This document shows, one piece after another, positions 30,656-41,900 of a stretch of DNA of 64,000 nt. Every line of letters starts with the position of its first letter. Positions within the stretch are counted from its first letter, which is position 1. Below the pieces are notes generated by a model. That model had not been told where the DNA came from. It ran no database searches and saw only the letters and a program-made list of their open reading frames with translations. The stretch is from Buttiauxella gaviniae (GTDB lineage Bacteria; Pseudomonadota; Gammaproteobacteria; Enterobacterales; Enterobacteriaceae): positions 682,001 to 746,000 of the forward strand of contig NZ_JBFMVT010000002.1 in NCBI RefSeq assembly GCF_040786275.1. The letters run 5' to 3'. The translations under genes were made by a program, and so were the position numbers.

Positions 30656-31930
30656 TTAACCCAGCAGCGCCTGCAAATGAGCCACCGCGTTTGCTTGTTC
30701 AACGGTTGTTTGCTCACCTGTGCGCAGATCCTTAACGACGACCTGACCATTTGCGACTTCAGTTTCGCCCAGCACCAGTGCGACACGCGCACCCCGCTTA
30801 TCGGCACGACCAATCTGTTTCTTGAAGTTGCCACCGCCGTAGTTGGTCATCAGCTTGATAGCCGGGACCTGGTCACGTAACTGCTCAGCTAACAGCATTG
30901 CCGCAGCTTGCGTTCCCTGACCTGACGATATCAGGTAAATATCGACAACAGATTCTGCTTTAAATTCCGGATTGATAGCCTGGACCAGTAAAACAAGACG
31001 TTCCAGACCCATTGCGAAACCGACTGCTGGCGCTGCGCGGCCACCCAGTTGCTCAACTAAACCGTCGTAACGGCCGCCTGCACAAACGGTGCCCTGAGAA
31101 CCCAGGCTGCTGGTAACCCATTCGAAAACGGTACGATTGTAATAATCCAGGCCGCGCACCAGGCGCTGATTGACGGTATACGCGATACCGGCAGCGTCCA
31201 GATACTGGCACAAGCCCGCGAAATGCTCACGAGACTCTTCATCCAGGTAGTCGCCAAGCGTTGGGGCGTCATCCAGCAGAGCCTGAACTTCTGGGTTTTT
31301 AGAATCCAGAACGCGCAGTGGGTTGCTGTACATGCGACGCTGGCAATCTTCGTCGAGTTTTTCTTTATGCTGTTCCAGGAACGCAACCAGCGCATCACGA
31401 TAGTTAGCGCGAGCTTCCAGTGAACCAATAGAGTTCAGCTCAAGGCTAACGTGCTGGTCGATGCCGAGCGCACGCCACCAGCGAGCAGTCAGCATGATAA
31501 GTTCGGCGTCAATATCTGGCCCTTGCAGACCGAAGACTTCAACACCCAACTGATTGAACTGGCGATAGCGCCCTTTTTGCGGGCGCTCGTGGCGGAACAT
31601 CGGCCCGATGTACCACAAGCGCTGTTCCTGATTGTACAGAAGACCATGTTCGATACCGGCACGCACGCAGCCCGCGGTGCCTTCAGGACGCAGAGTCAGG
31701 CTATCGCCGTTGCGGTCCTCAAAGGTATACATCTCTTTTTCAACCACGTCGGTCACTTCACCGATAGCGCGTTTGAATAACGGGGTCTGCTCTACAATCG
31801 GCAAACGGATTTCACTGTAACCGTAGCTGCCGAGCACCTGTTTCAGAATGCCTTCAATGCGCTGCCAAATGGCGGTTTCGCCAGGCAGGTAATCGTTCAT
31901 GCCGCGGATGGCTTGAATGTTTTTTGCCAC
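30656..31930 (-). CDS. hisS: Histidine-tRNA ligase
   Basis: HisS charges tRNA-His. The 424-residue class II synthetase has motif 2 in [16 protein letters not shown], the histidine-specific segments [15 protein letters not shown] and [13 protein letters not shown], motif 3 in [12 protein letters not shown], and a C-terminal anticodon-binding domain (about residues 325-424). It lies 117 bp after ispG, in the order known from E. coli. Confidence 0.98.
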   Translation of the reverse strand: MAKNIQAIRGMNDYLPGETAIWQRIEGILKQVLGSYGYSEIRLPIVEQTPLFKRAIGEVTDVVEKEMYTFEDRNGDSLTLRPEGTAGCVRAGIEHGLLYNQEQRLWYIGPMFRHERPQKGRYRQFNQLGVEVFGLQGPDIDAELIMLTARWWRALGIDQHVSLELNSIGSLEARANYRDALVAFLEQHKEKLDEDCQRRMYSNPLRVLDSKNPEVQALLDDAPTLGDYLDEESREHFAGLCQYLDAAGIAYTVNQRLVRGLDYYNRTVFEWVTSSLGSQGTVCAGGRYDGLVEQLGGRAAPAVGFAMGLERLVLLVQAINPEFKAESVVDIYLISSGQGTQAAAMLLAEQLRDQVPAIKLMTNYGGGNFKKQIGRADKRGARVALVLGETEVANGQVVVKDLRTGEQTTVEQANAVAHLQALLG

Positions 31931-32047
31931 GTTTATTCTCTACCGAATTTATACAAAAAATGAACCCGAAATCAGACTGTTTGCTCTCGCAAAACGTCTG
32001 GCGGGTTCAATCATACACGGGAAGCCGAGCGCTTCCCATGTTTCGCA

Positions 32048-33169
32048 CTATTTTTCCAACTGCTGGATACTAATCCGCTGCGATTCATCAAGCATGGAAG
32101 CCTTGGCACGAATACGCGCTTCAAGCTGCGCAATCATGTTTTCGTTATCCATTCGCTCTTTCTGACGCACACCGTCTTCGTAGAAGCCGCTTTTCTTATT
32201 ACCGCCGGTGACACCCAGCGTTGAAACTAACGCTTCACCCGGGCCATTCACAACACAACCGATAATAGAAACATCCATTGGTGTGATGATATCTTCCAGG
32301 CGCTCTTCGAGAGCGTTCACCGTACCGATAACATCAAACTCCTGACGCGAACAGGTTGGGCAGGCGATAAAGTTAATACCGCGAGCACGAATGCGCAAAG
32401 ATTTCAGGATGTCGAAACCGACCTTGATCTCTTCGACCGGATCGGCTGCCAGTGAAACGCGTAACGTATCACCAATGCCTTCTGACAGCAGTAAACCCAG
32501 ACCAATCGCCGATTTCACCGAGCCACTGCGCATACCGCCCGCTTCGGTGATCCCAAGGTGCAAAGGTTGATCAATCTGCTTAGCCAATAAACGATATGAT
32601 TCTACGGCAAGGAAAACATCGGACGCTTTCACACTGACTTTGAATTGATCAAAGTTCAGACGATCAAGATGATCCACGTGGCGCATCGCTGACTCTAACA
32701 GCGCCTGAGGCGTTGGTTCGCCGTATTTTTCCTGAAGATCTTTTTCCAGCGATCCGGCGTTAACACCGATGCGGATAGGAATGTTTTTATCCCGCGCACA
32801 ATCAACGACGGTGCGAATGCGTTCTTCGCTACCGATATTGCCGGGGTTAATTCGCAGACAATCCACGCCATACTCAGCAACTTTGAGGGCGATACGATAG
32901 TCAAAATGGATATCAGCGACCAACGGAACATTGACCTGCTGCTTAATGAGCTTGAACGCTTCTGCCGCATCCATAGTTGGCACAGAGACACGCACGATAT
33001 CAGCGCCAACTCTTTCTAACGCTCTGATCTGATTAACAGTAGCTTCAACGTCCGTGGTACGGGTGTTGGTCATTGACTGGACGGCGATCGGTGCCCCGTC
33101 GCCGATTGGCACATTCCCGACGTAGATCCGTTTGGATTTTCTACGTTGAATTGGGGCTTCATTATGCAT
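32048..33169 (-). CDS. ispG: 4-hydroxy-3-methylbut-2-enyl diphosphate synthase (flavodoxin)
   Basis: IspG converts MEcPP to HMBPP, the penultimate step of the MEP isoprenoid pathway, using a [4Fe-4S] cluster. The start at 33169 gives [12 protein letters not shown], as in E. coli; the frame upstream adds five residues. The cluster ligands are the cysteines in [10 protein letters not shown] near residue 271 and [11 protein letters not shown] near 306. The N-terminal TIM barrel carries [13 protein letters not shown] and LRINPGNIG. It depends on Isc or Suf for its cluster. It follows rodZ by 37 bp. Confidence 0.97.
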   Translation of the reverse strand: MHNEAPIQRRKSKRIYVGNVPIGDGAPIAVQSMTNTRTTDVEATVNQIRALERVGADIVRVSVPTMDAAEAFKLIKQQVNVPLVADIHFDYRIALKVAEYGVDCLRINPGNIGSEERIRTVVDCARDKNIPIRIGVNAGSLEKDLQEKYGEPTPQALLESAMRHVDHLDRLNFDQFKVSVKASDVFLAVESYRLLAKQIDQPLHLGITEAGGMRSGSVKSAIGLGLLLSEGIGDTLRVSLAADPVEEIKVGFDILKSLRIRARGINFIACPTCSRQEFDVIGTVNALEERLEDIITPMDVSIIGCVVNGPGEALVSTLGVTGGNKKSGFYEDGVRQKERMDNENMIAQLEARIRAKASMLDESQRISIQQLEK

Positions 33170-33206
33170 TACAAATCTCCACAATTACGCGTCATGCTGG
33201 CTGTGA

Positions 33207-34214
33207 TTATTCAGCACTTACTGTCAGACGTGCAACCTGGCTAGTTCTGATAAAACGACTCAGATCGACAGGTTTACCCTGGAACTGAATCTGTACTGCC
33301 GCCGGTGCACCAATTTTTAACTTATACGGTGCCTGACCGGCTAAATTTAAATTGCCATCTTTACGCTGCATGCCGCTGAACAATTTTTTACCGGTTGCGT
33401 CGGTCACTTCAAGCCAGCAATCGGCGTTGAAATTCATGACTAACGCATTCGGATCGGCCGCTGGAGTTGATACAGCCGCCTGGTCGGTTGGAAGTGCTGC
33501 GTTCGGTGCCACCGGAGCAGGCGTTGTTGCCTGAGCGTTATCAACCGGTGCCTGGCTTGGTGCTACTACAGCGGAAGAATCCGCTGGCGCAGTTTGCTGA
33601 GCCGTTACGGCAGCCGCCTGATTTTGTGTGGCTGGCGTTGCAGAAGCCGATTGCTCGGCGGGAGTCTGAGCAGGCTGCTGTGCTGAAGTATCAGCTGCAG
33701 CAGAATCACCTGTATTCAATGGAACGGACTGAGAATTGCTGTTGCTGGCTGAAAGTTCAGCTGAAGATTGATCTGCCATAGTTGAGATCTCTTCCTGCTG
33801 CGCTTTGTGGTTCTGCCACCACCATGCTCCGGTCAGGCCGACAACCACAAACAGGATGAGCCAGGTAAAGCTCATCAACCAACCGTCACGTTTTTTACGA
33901 CGTTTGCCCAGAGAGAAACTCTGCATTGGAGCAACTTTGGCAGCCCTAATCGGCGCCTGTTTTTCCATCATTGGCAATAATTCTTCTTCCGGGATATGCA
34001 CCAGGCGTGCATAAGAGCGGATATAACCACGCAGGAACGTAGACGCTAATTCAGCAGGCGCCTTGTCATCTTCAATATCCCGAACGGTGGAAACCTTCAG
34101 GCACAGGCGTTCTGCCACGGCTTGTTGGCTAAGACCGAGTTCTTCACGGGCAGTACGTAGACGTTCACCCGTGGTTTTTGCTGCATTTGATTCGTGAGTG
34201 GCTTCAGTATTCAT
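33207..34214 (-). CDS. rodZ: Cytoskeletal protein RodZ
   Basis: RodZ links MreB filaments to the cell-wall elongation machinery. The 335-residue protein has a cytosolic helix-turn-helix domain (about residues 15-85, [23 protein letters not shown]), a basic stretch RRKKRDG, one membrane span (about 111-132), a long low-complexity periplasmic linker rich in alanine, proline, glutamine and threonine (about 150-255), and a C-terminal beta domain (about 258-335). The linker differs most from E. coli. The ispG gene follows. Confidence 0.96.
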   Translation of the reverse strand: MNTEATHESNAAKTTGERLRTAREELGLSQQAVAERLCLKVSTVRDIEDDKAPAELASTFLRGYIRSYARLVHIPEEELLPMMEKQAPIRAAKVAPMQSFSLGKRRKKRDGWLMSFTWLILFVVVGLTGAWWWQNHKAQQEEISTMADQSSAELSASNSNSQSVPLNTGDSAAADTSAQQPAQTPAEQSASATPATQNQAAAVTAQQTAPADSSAVVAPSQAPVDNAQATTPAPVAPNAALPTDQAAVSTPAADPNALVMNFNADCWLEVTDATGKKLFSGMQRKDGNLNLAGQAPYKLKIGAPAAVQIQFQGKPVDLSRFIRTSQVARLTVSAE

Positions 34215-34417
34215 TAGCTACAACTGCTGGTACTGTTCGATTGAGGAATTAGGCAGGAGCCCTGTCGCACAGCATTTCCGCTACGCCACACACTCCCGCT
34301 CCGCGAAACAAATTTGTTTTCTGAAGGCCGAACCTCCAGACAATATTGCGTTTAGATCACACTACTTGCTCACATAAACCTAATGCTTTACATGAACGAT
34401 TCATCACCGATGAGTTA

Positions 34418-34446
34418 ACCATAGACACCATTTTGAATGTTGTCAG
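34418..34446 (-). promoter_or_regulatory. Candidate promoter of rodZ
   Basis: On the minus strand CTGACA, 17 bases, then TATGGT: five of six and four of six consensus matches at ideal spacing. It would give a leader of about 200 nucleotides before rodZ. Confidence 0.35.
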
Positions 34447-34601
34447 TGGATTGCGTCCTACGGCGGCTTAGATAGATGTGCCTAAACTATTGTTGTACCG
34501 CTACATACTGCCTTAAAGTGCAGGGAAACGCACCGTAATTATTAATCTTAAAGATACTTGCTGAACTTGCATAACCAGAAGATATAACTATGTGTTTTTC
34601 A

Positions 34602-34629
34602 AGCCATGCAGCAATACGGCTGCATGGCT
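34602..34629. other. Perfect 11-pair hairpin downstream of rlmN
   Basis: AGCCATGCAGC pairs fully with GCTGCATGGCT around a six-base loop AATACG. Neither strand has the U-run of a terminator. It lies 24 bases past the rlmN stop and could protect the mRNA end, or be a protein-binding site. Confidence 0.6.
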
Positions 34630-34653
34630 CAAGCCTAACAAGCCAAACGCTTA

Positions 34654-35820
34654 TCAGACTGCTTTAACATCAATAGGTTCACCTTGCATACGCTTACGCA
34701 ACGTACGTTTAGTACGGTCAATCACCTCACCTGCCAACTGACCACAAGCCGCATCAATGTCATCACCGCGAGTCTTACGCACGATAGTCGTGAAGCCATA
34801 ACTCATCAGTACTTTTGAGAAACGGTCAATACGGCTATTGGAGCTACGACCATATGGCGCGCCCGGGAACGGGTTCCATGGGATCAGGTTGATTTTGCAT
34901 GGCGTATCTTTAAGGCATTCCGCCAGCTGATGCGCATGCTCAGTACCGTCGTTGATGTGATCCAACAGAACATATTCCACGGTTACGCGGCCTTGGTTAG
35001 CGTTGGATTTTTCCAGATAACGACGTACCGCAGACAGGAAAGTCTCGATATTGTACTTTTTGTTAATCGGCATGATCTGGTCACGAATTTCATCGGTCGG
35101 AGCATGCAGTGAAATGGCCAGTGCCACGTCAATCATGTCGCCCAATTTATCCAGAGCCGGAACCACACCAGAAGTAGAAAGCGTAACGCGGCGTTTAGAA
35201 AGCCCGAAACCGAAATCATCCAGCATGATTTCCATCGCTGGAACCACGTTGTTGAGGTTCAGCAGTGGCTCACCCATGCCCATCATCACCACGTTGGTGA
35301 TAGGACGAACGCCGGTTTTCTTTTGCGCGCCAATAATTTTCGCCGCACGCCATACCTGGCCGATAATTTCAGAAACGCGAAGGTTACGGTTAAAACCTTG
35401 CTGAGCGGTAGAACAGAATTTGCATTCCAGAGCGCAGCCTACCTGAGAAGAGACGCACAGTGTGGCGCGATCTTCTTCCGGGATGTATACCGTTTCCACC
35501 AGTTGATCGGCAATTTTGATGGCCCATTTGATGGTGCCATCAGCAGAACGCTGCTCTTCAGCAACCTCTGGAGCACGGATTTCAGCAACTTCTTTAAGTT
35601 TGTTGCGCAGAACTTTGTTGATGTCGGTCATTTCATCGAAGTCATCACTGCAATAGTGATACATCCATTTCATGACTTGATCAGCGCGGAACGGTTTTTC
35701 GCCCATTTCAGCGAAGAACTCACGCAGTTGCTGGCGGTTAAGATCCAACAGGTTAATTTTTTCTGACTTGCTGGAAACGACTGAAACAGGCGTCTCAGAA
35801 TTGACAATTTGCTCTGACAT
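34654..35820 (-). CDS. rlmN: 23S rRNA A2503/tRNA A37 methyltransferase RlmN
   Basis: RlmN is a radical SAM enzyme that methylates C2 of A2503 in 23S rRNA and A37 in some tRNAs. The 388-residue protein has the cluster motif CX3CX2C at Cys129, Cys133 and Cys136 (GCALECKFC) and the second catalytic cysteine near the C-terminus in [12 protein letters not shown]. The SAM-binding segment GMGEPLLN is near residue 185. The N-terminus carries about four more residues than E. coli. Confidence 0.97.
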   Translation of the reverse strand: MSEQIVNSETPVSVVSSKSEKINLLDLNRQQLREFFAEMGEKPFRADQVMKWMYHYCSDDFDEMTDINKVLRNKLKEVAEIRAPEVAEEQRSADGTIKWAIKIADQLVETVYIPEEDRATLCVSSQVGCALECKFCSTAQQGFNRNLRVSEIIGQVWRAAKIIGAQKKTGVRPITNVVMMGMGEPLLNLNNVVPAMEIMLDDFGFGLSKRRVTLSTSGVVPALDKLGDMIDVALAISLHAPTDEIRDQIMPINKKYNIETFLSAVRRYLEKSNANQGRVTVEYVLLDHINDGTEHAHQLAECLKDTPCKINLIPWNPFPGAPYGRSSNSRIDRFSKVLMSYGFTTIVRKTRGDDIDAACGQLAGEVIDRTKRTLRKRMQGEPIDVKAV

Positions 35821-35863
35821 AATTTCTTCCGGCCTCGTTGTTACACGTTACGGCCCCAGGTGG

Positions 35864-35905
35864 GTTAAAAAAGATACGCCCCGGAGAGTATGCTCGTCCG
35901 GGGCG
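35864..35905 (-). terminator. Terminator of ndk
   Basis: A perfect nine-pair stem CGCCCCGGA/TCCGGGGCG with an 11-base loop is followed on the minus strand, after a few bases, by TTTTTT. It lies between ndk and the downstream rlmN. Confidence 0.7.
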
Positions 35906-36054
35906 CAACATTGTACAAATTCTATGGCACAGAAGCCACGACTGAAAGCAGTGTCAGACAAATAAAATGTAAACAGCACTTAACAGTAAATAACGTTACC
36001 CAACATCCCTTGAGTTACAGCCAACACCCAGCAGCTCAAAGAATGACAGCTATT

Positions 36055-36486
36055 TTAGCGAGTGCGCGGGCACACTTCGCCTTCAGCGAAGAAATACGCA
36101 ATTTCACGGGCGGCAGATTCAACAGAATCAGAACCGTGAGTCCCATTCTCGGTAAAGCTGTCAGCGTAATCAGCACGCAGAGTACCCGCCAAAGCATTAG
36201 CAGGGTTAGTGGCTCCCAGAATATCACGATGACGCTGAACGGCATTTTCGCCTTCCAGAACGCTAACCATGATTGGACCTGAAGTCATGAATGCAACCAG
36301 ACCGTCGAAGAAAGGTTTGCCTTCGTGCTCAGCGTAGAAACCCTGAGCCTGCTCAGAGGTCAAGTGCAGCATTTTTGCGCCTACAATTTTAAACCCTGCG
36401 GATTCAAAACGAGCATAAATATTACCAATAACGTTTTTTGCCACCGCGTTTGGTTTGATGATGGAAAAAGTACGTTCAATAGCCAT
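36055..36486 (-). CDS. ndk: Nucleoside diphosphate kinase
   Basis: Ndk equalises nucleoside triphosphate pools by phosphate transfer through a phosphohistidine. The 143-residue protein opens [15 protein letters not shown], and the active-site histidine is His117 in ENGTHGSDS. Length and sequence match E. coli Ndk. It has its own promoter and terminator. Confidence 0.98.
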   Translation of the reverse strand: MAIERTFSIIKPNAVAKNVIGNIYARFESAGFKIVGAKMLHLTSEQAQGFYAEHEGKPFFDGLVAFMTSGPIMVSVLEGENAVQRHRDILGATNPANALAGTLRADYADSFTENGTHGSDSVESAAREIAYFFAEGEVCPRTR

Positions 36487-36542
36487 GATTACCTCTGTGT
36501 CTGTTCTGTTTGCACCGGCCAGCCGGTTATGATTTGGCGCCG

Positions 36543-36571
36543 ATTATAATGAGCAAGTCTCGCGTTGCCTA
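36543..36571 (-). promoter_or_regulatory. Candidate promoter of ndk
   Basis: On the minus strand TAGGCA, 17 bases, then a perfect TATAAT. It places the start about 50 bases before the ndk ATG. Confidence 0.5.
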
Positions 36572-36653
36572 TGGATGTGGATAACATTTTTTTAAAATAA
36601 GATGAACATCAGCAACATTTTCAGCTTAACTGCCTAAAAATCACACTACGCTT

Positions 36654-38975
36654 CTACTGCAACGTGAAGTGTGCAGCCGCAACCTGCCCGCCTTCATCAA
36701 GCACTAAAACCTGATACGCGCCCGGTTTATCCAGATTGAGCGCGATTCCCTTTCCGCTTTCACTGACGGGTTCCCCGTTTAAAAACCACCAGCGATCTCC
36801 TTGCCCACCCTGCACACTAAGACGAAGCGCTAAGCGCAATTCGCCAGGTAGACGCTTCAAAATAGCGCCCTCACGAACGCCTAACAACAATAAAGGCGTA
36901 ACTTCATCTTTCTGCGGGGGAGGACAAAGCGCTGAGACTTCAGGCAAACGCGCCGATCGTCTTTCACTCGCGGGCAGCCATGGCTCAAGGGGCAGAGGCC
37001 AGAGAGAGACAATATGTTGCGTAGCTTTCGGACAATCCGCCGCGACACGCTTACCCTTGTTATCAAGCCAGATGAGCATTCTTGACCCCTGAATCCCCTC
37101 CTGCCCCAGTGCTTCAAGCGTTGGCGGTTGGCTATTATCCAACAACCAACTGGCTAATCTGCGTCGGCAATTGCTATCGCCAGCCGCCAGATTCTGCCCG
37201 CCAGGCCAGCAAATTTCCCCTGTAGAAACTGATGCAGGGCGCGGGTCAACAGGCAGCCGCACTTGCTGTACAGCGGAGCTGGCTTGCAGCAAATTATTCA
37301 CTTGATTTAACAGCGGTACCGCACTGCCCAAACCAAACTGTCCCGCAACTGGTGTGCTATCAGGCCGCCCGGTCCAGATGCCAATGAGATACCGGGGATT
37401 GATACCTACTGCCCATGCATCACGGTAGCCATAGCTAGTTCCCGTTTTCCACGCTAGAGGAACGACAGCGGGCAACGTGGCATCCGACTGTGGCTGGGCT
37501 TCCCCCGCCAGAATGCGGCGAATAATCCAGGCCGCTCCTTCAGACATCAAAGGTCGTTCCATTAGAGGTTGTTCTGGTAGCAAGCGTAACTGCGCAGCTC
37601 GGCCGCGGCGGGCAAAAGCGCTGTAAGCTGCAACAATCTGATCAAGACGCGCCCCACCACCGCCTAAAATCAATGAAAGATTGGGTTCACTACCCGCAGG
37701 GAAACGGAGATCTAAGCCCACATTACGTAACTTTGCAGCAAAGCGTTTTGGGCCGTAAGCTTCCAGAACTTGTACCGCAGGAAGATTAAGCGAACGCACC
37801 AGCGCGTCACTCATGCTGACCGGGCCATGAAAACCAGTATCGAAATTTCCAGGACGGTAATCACCAAAGCGGCGCGGCACATCCTGCAATAACGATGTGG
37901 GATGAATAAGCCCATCATCCAGCGCAAGACCGTAAACGAAAGGTTTAAGCACCGATCCGGGCGAACGGATCGCCGTGACCATATCAACATGCCCGAAACG
38001 GCTTTGATCGTTGATATCGACAGAACCAACCCAACCGCGCACCTCCATAGTAGTATGATCCACAACCAGCATCGCCAGGGATGAACGCGGCGGTAATTGT
38101 GCTTTCCAGTTCAGCGCAAGCTCCTCCAGTTGCCGCTGCAACGAAGCATCAAGAGTGGTTGTTATTTTCTGTGCATTTGTCCGGCTCACCAGATAACGCG
38201 AAAGCAACGGCGCTAACTGCGGCATTTGTCGGGGAGCAAGCCAGACAGGCTCTTCAAGAGATTCCTTTACCTGCTGCGGTTCCCAGACTGCTTGCTCGGC
38301 CATACGGATAAGAACTTTATTGCGCGCGACCTGTGCGCGTTCAGGCCAACGGTCCGGTCGAAGGCGGCTTGGTGCCTGGGGTAGAACGGCTAATAGCGCG
38401 GCTTCTGCGTAACTGAGGTGTTTTGGGGATTTTCCCAGATAGACCCAACTTGCTGCCCCTATCCCCTGTAACGTGCCGCCAAAGGGTGCCCGATTGAGGT
38501 ACAGCGTGAGAATCTGTTCTTTTGAGAGATGCCATTCCAGCTGTAGCGCTCGCCACACCTGGCGAATTTTGCCACCAAAGGTGCGGGGGTGTGGATCGAG
38601 CAATCTCGCTACCTGCATCGTCAATGTACTGCCACCCGAAATCACTTTACCGCTCAGCAGATCCTGCCCTGCCGCACGAAGGATCGAGAGCGGGTTAACC
38701 CCAGGGTGATCCCAAAACCAGCGATCTTCATAGTTGATCAAGGCATCAAGATAACGCGGCGAAACGTCATCGATCGTAACCGGATAGCGCCAGATCCCAT
38801 TTTCATCAGCAAAACGCCACAGCGGTGTGCCATCCGCAGCCACTACCACTCGCGCAGGGTTTACCTGAAAAAGCGGCAGAGGCCAAATCCGGTCCGCAAG
38901 CCAAACTCCCGCAAGTAAGATAAGAGGCAGCACCACAATTAAATAGCGGTGCCACAAGCGTAAAAGTTTTAGCAC
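36654..38975 (-). CDS. pbpC: Penicillin-binding protein 1C
   Basis: PbpC is a class A-type PBP of the inner membrane. The 773-residue protein has a membrane anchor (about residues 12-30), a glycosyltransferase domain (about 45-220, with NYEDRWFWDHPGVN and GGSTLTMQVARLL), a transpeptidase domain (about 290-560, with SPGSVLKP as SXXK, SLN as SXN and KTGTSYG as KTG), and the C-terminal BiPBP domain (about 680-772). All catalytic residues appear intact. It begins 13 bp after yfhM, and the two form an operon. Confidence 0.96.
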   Translation of the reverse strand: MLKLLRLWHRYLIVVLPLILLAGVWLADRIWPLPLFQVNPARVVVAADGTPLWRFADENGIWRYPVTIDDVSPRYLDALINYEDRWFWDHPGVNPLSILRAAGQDLLSGKVISGGSTLTMQVARLLDPHPRTFGGKIRQVWRALQLEWHLSKEQILTLYLNRAPFGGTLQGIGAASWVYLGKSPKHLSYAEAALLAVLPQAPSRLRPDRWPERAQVARNKVLIRMAEQAVWEPQQVKESLEEPVWLAPRQMPQLAPLLSRYLVSRTNAQKITTTLDASLQRQLEELALNWKAQLPPRSSLAMLVVDHTTMEVRGWVGSVDINDQSRFGHVDMVTAIRSPGSVLKPFVYGLALDDGLIHPTSLLQDVPRRFGDYRPGNFDTGFHGPVSMSDALVRSLNLPAVQVLEAYGPKRFAAKLRNVGLDLRFPAGSEPNLSLILGGGGARLDQIVAAYSAFARRGRAAQLRLLPEQPLMERPLMSEGAAWIIRRILAGEAQPQSDATLPAVVPLAWKTGTSYGYRDAWAVGINPRYLIGIWTGRPDSTPVAGQFGLGSAVPLLNQVNNLLQASSAVQQVRLPVDPRPASVSTGEICWPGGQNLAAGDSNCRRRLASWLLDNSQPPTLEALGQEGIQGSRMLIWLDNKGKRVAADCPKATQHIVSLWPLPLEPWLPASERRSARLPEVSALCPPPQKDEVTPLLLLGVREGAILKRLPGELRLALRLSVQGGQGDRWWFLNGEPVSESGKGIALNLDKPGAYQVLVLDEGGQVAAAHFTLQ

Positions 38976-38988
38976 TTTGCCTGGCCTG

Positions 38989-41900
38989 CTACGGCTGAAC
39001 AGTCAGCATGCCGGGGCTGGTACCTGTTGCCCGCCATTGAGGTATATACATAGATTCCACTTGTGAAACGGGCACATGATAAGTTCCTGGTGTGACTGCT
39101 CTCGCCAGGTAAATCAACGTCGCATGCTGGCTCTCATTGAGCGGCAATGCAGCAACAAAGCGGTCATCACGGAATTCCATATGCTGAATATCGGCCTGTT
39201 GCATCTGGCTCAATAACCCCTGAATCTGATTATCACTTTCGTTCAGACTGGCGCTGCTTTCAGAAAGATTCTGATTTTCCAGTTCAATCCCGGCGGGGAG
39301 TAAATCGACCACCAACGCATCTGGCACGTTTTTATCCGCCCACACATCCAGCCAAACCAAAATCAACTCGCCGCTTTTTAGATCTGAAAGCGATTTACGG
39401 TTGCCTTGCGCATCCAGGAAATGGCGATCAATATGCAGCACATTGCTGGAAGGGGCTGGAGCCTGAAGCGGATAGCCCACGCTGTCGACGCGAAGATAAA
39501 GATTGCTGGTACCAGTATTAGTGACTTGCAAACCTGCGAGTTGTTCAACGGTTAAATTGCGAGTCACAGATTGCGTACCGGTTAATGGTTCTGCAGCAAA
39601 CGAGACTTGCGACTGCCAATCCCCTTTTGCCGTTTGCCAGTTACGGCCAGCAAGGAATAGAGCATTGCTTTCCTGAGTGGAGAGCCAGCGCTGGCTATAA
39701 GCAAGGTTTGAGAGATCCATCAGCAATTGATTCTGTTGTTCCCCAAACCACTTATTCTCTTCCAGGAGATTCAGCATCATCGCTTTGTCACGCAATTCGC
39801 TGCCGTAGTCAGCCAGCCAAATTCGCTCATCACTGCGAGGGGTTTGCAAACCTGATTGAATAGCCTTATCGCCGCGCGGCGCATCACCCATCAGTTTTAA
39901 TGCCGCCCCCAATTGTACTAAAGGCAGGCCTGCTCGGGCTGTGTTATGGCGTGCCCACACTTCACGCAACGCCCCCAACGGGGCTTTTTGCTGACGAGCC
40001 AAAACCTGGCCTGCGTATGCCTGAATCGCAAATTTACTGGCTGCGGCATCATCGCTATAACGCAGCGCGATAAGCCCTGAATCCTGAAGATAACGCAGCA
40101 ACCGCTGATTCGCTTTATTAAGAGAATCCGTATTTACGCTATAGCCCTGCTCACTCGCTCGCACCAGGAAATCAGTGACGTAGGCCGTTAGCCAGTACTC
40201 TTCCGGCCCTTCTTTATCCCACAGCCCAAAGCTTCCGTTATCGCGCTGCATATCCAACAGGCGAGAAATCCCCAGATCGATTGCAGCCCGACGCTGCTCA
40301 TCTGTGGTTCCGCTTATTCCAAGCGCGGCGAGCTGAGCCTGATTGATATAAAGCGACGGGAATAACCCGCTTGTAGTTTGTTCAAGGCAACCATACGGAT
40401 AGGCTTTAAGCTCACGAATATAGCGCGCAAGATTAAGCGGCGGGCGTCCACTTAACAGCATCTGACCTTCTAGCGTTGATGGGGCTAAGCCAGAAATATG
40501 CTGCGGTGGAATATCCCAAACTTCACCTGCAGCAAGCACCGCGCCACTGTTGATGTTTTGCGCAGGGAATGGAGGACGTACGCCTAATTTCCATTGTTTT
40601 TGAAGAGGCGTGAATATTTCCCCTGGCAAGTTCACACCGCTAATTTGTGCATTTAGCTGACCATCACCAAAGCCTTCCAGTGCACTCACAGAAATAAACA
40701 CCGTTTTACGTGCGCCTGGCGCTAATTGCAGCGTTTGCGAATCAGGGGAACCAAGGGTAATTAAACCGCTGGTATTCAGGTTTAACGTAAGGTTTTGAGG
40801 AGTGTCAGTAAGGTTTGTGAGATCCATGGCTAAACGGCTGGTATCGCCACTTGCCATAAAACGCGGAGCCGCCAGTTCAGTGACCAGGGGCGCTGCGACG
40901 ACAACTTTTTGTTCGCTGTTACCATAACGCTCTTCCGTCCATGCCTGCGCCATTACACGCAGTTCACCGTTAAAATCACCGATAGGTAGCGTGACGGTAC
41001 CTTCACCATTTTCATTCAGTTGTACCGGCAGGGCTTGTTCAGCGATGATAGTGACATGGTTAACCGGTTTTTTACCGCCGCGACTTAGCTCATCCCCTTC
41101 ATCGCCATCACCACCAAAGCGTAATGCGGCTAAACGCCCTTCGCCTTCGATGACCTGACCGTAAATATCGTATAAATCTGCACCATAACGTTTACGACCA
41201 AAGAAGGACTCCCATGGGTCTGGGGTTTTGTAGTCAGTAATATTCAATACGCCGCTATCAACAGCAGAAACCAGGACGTTAATTTGCTTCGGCATAGTCC
41301 CGTTAATAGCCTTGGTTTTTACTTTCACCGTGAGGTTTTGATTCGGACGCATTTTGGCCGGAGTTTCTAACTCAAGGGCCAGCCGACGGCTTTCATCACC
41401 GAGCGGTAAATGCAGCAGACCAACAGCGCGTTTTGGCGTGGCGGCACGGCTCTTATCACCAGGGCGAATAACCAATGTGCTCAGGTAAAGGTCATGGCGC
41501 TGCCAGCTTTTATCAACGGGAATGGCGATATCCAGCCCCTTCGCTGGCACATCAATTTCTTTCCACCACAGTGGCCCATCGCTGGATTCAACCATCGCGT
41601 AGCCTTTGCCTGCGGCCGGGGCAGAAATATGCAGATTGATAGTGTCACCGGGTTTGTAGCTCGGCTTATCAATTTTTAGCGTCACGCGATCGGGGCGTAC
41701 CGCACCTTCTCCATCACTATTATCTTGCCAGCTATAACCTGCCCAGAAACGAAGGCTGCTGACGATGTCAGTATGCGCGTCACGGACTTCGAGGCGATAA
41801 GACCCCCACTCTACGGGGAAGGCAACTTTGCCCGTTTCACCCGCCGCCAAATCCAGCTTTTCTTCCGCTTCTACCAAATCTTTTTGGTCATATTGCGACT

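Larger units (their letters stand above)
34215..34653. other. 439-bp intergenic region between rlmN and rodZ
   Basis: No credible reading frame was found. The region holds a candidate rodZ promoter and a strong hairpin (listed separately). The remainder is AT-rich and shows no repeat that I recognise. Confidence 0.6.
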
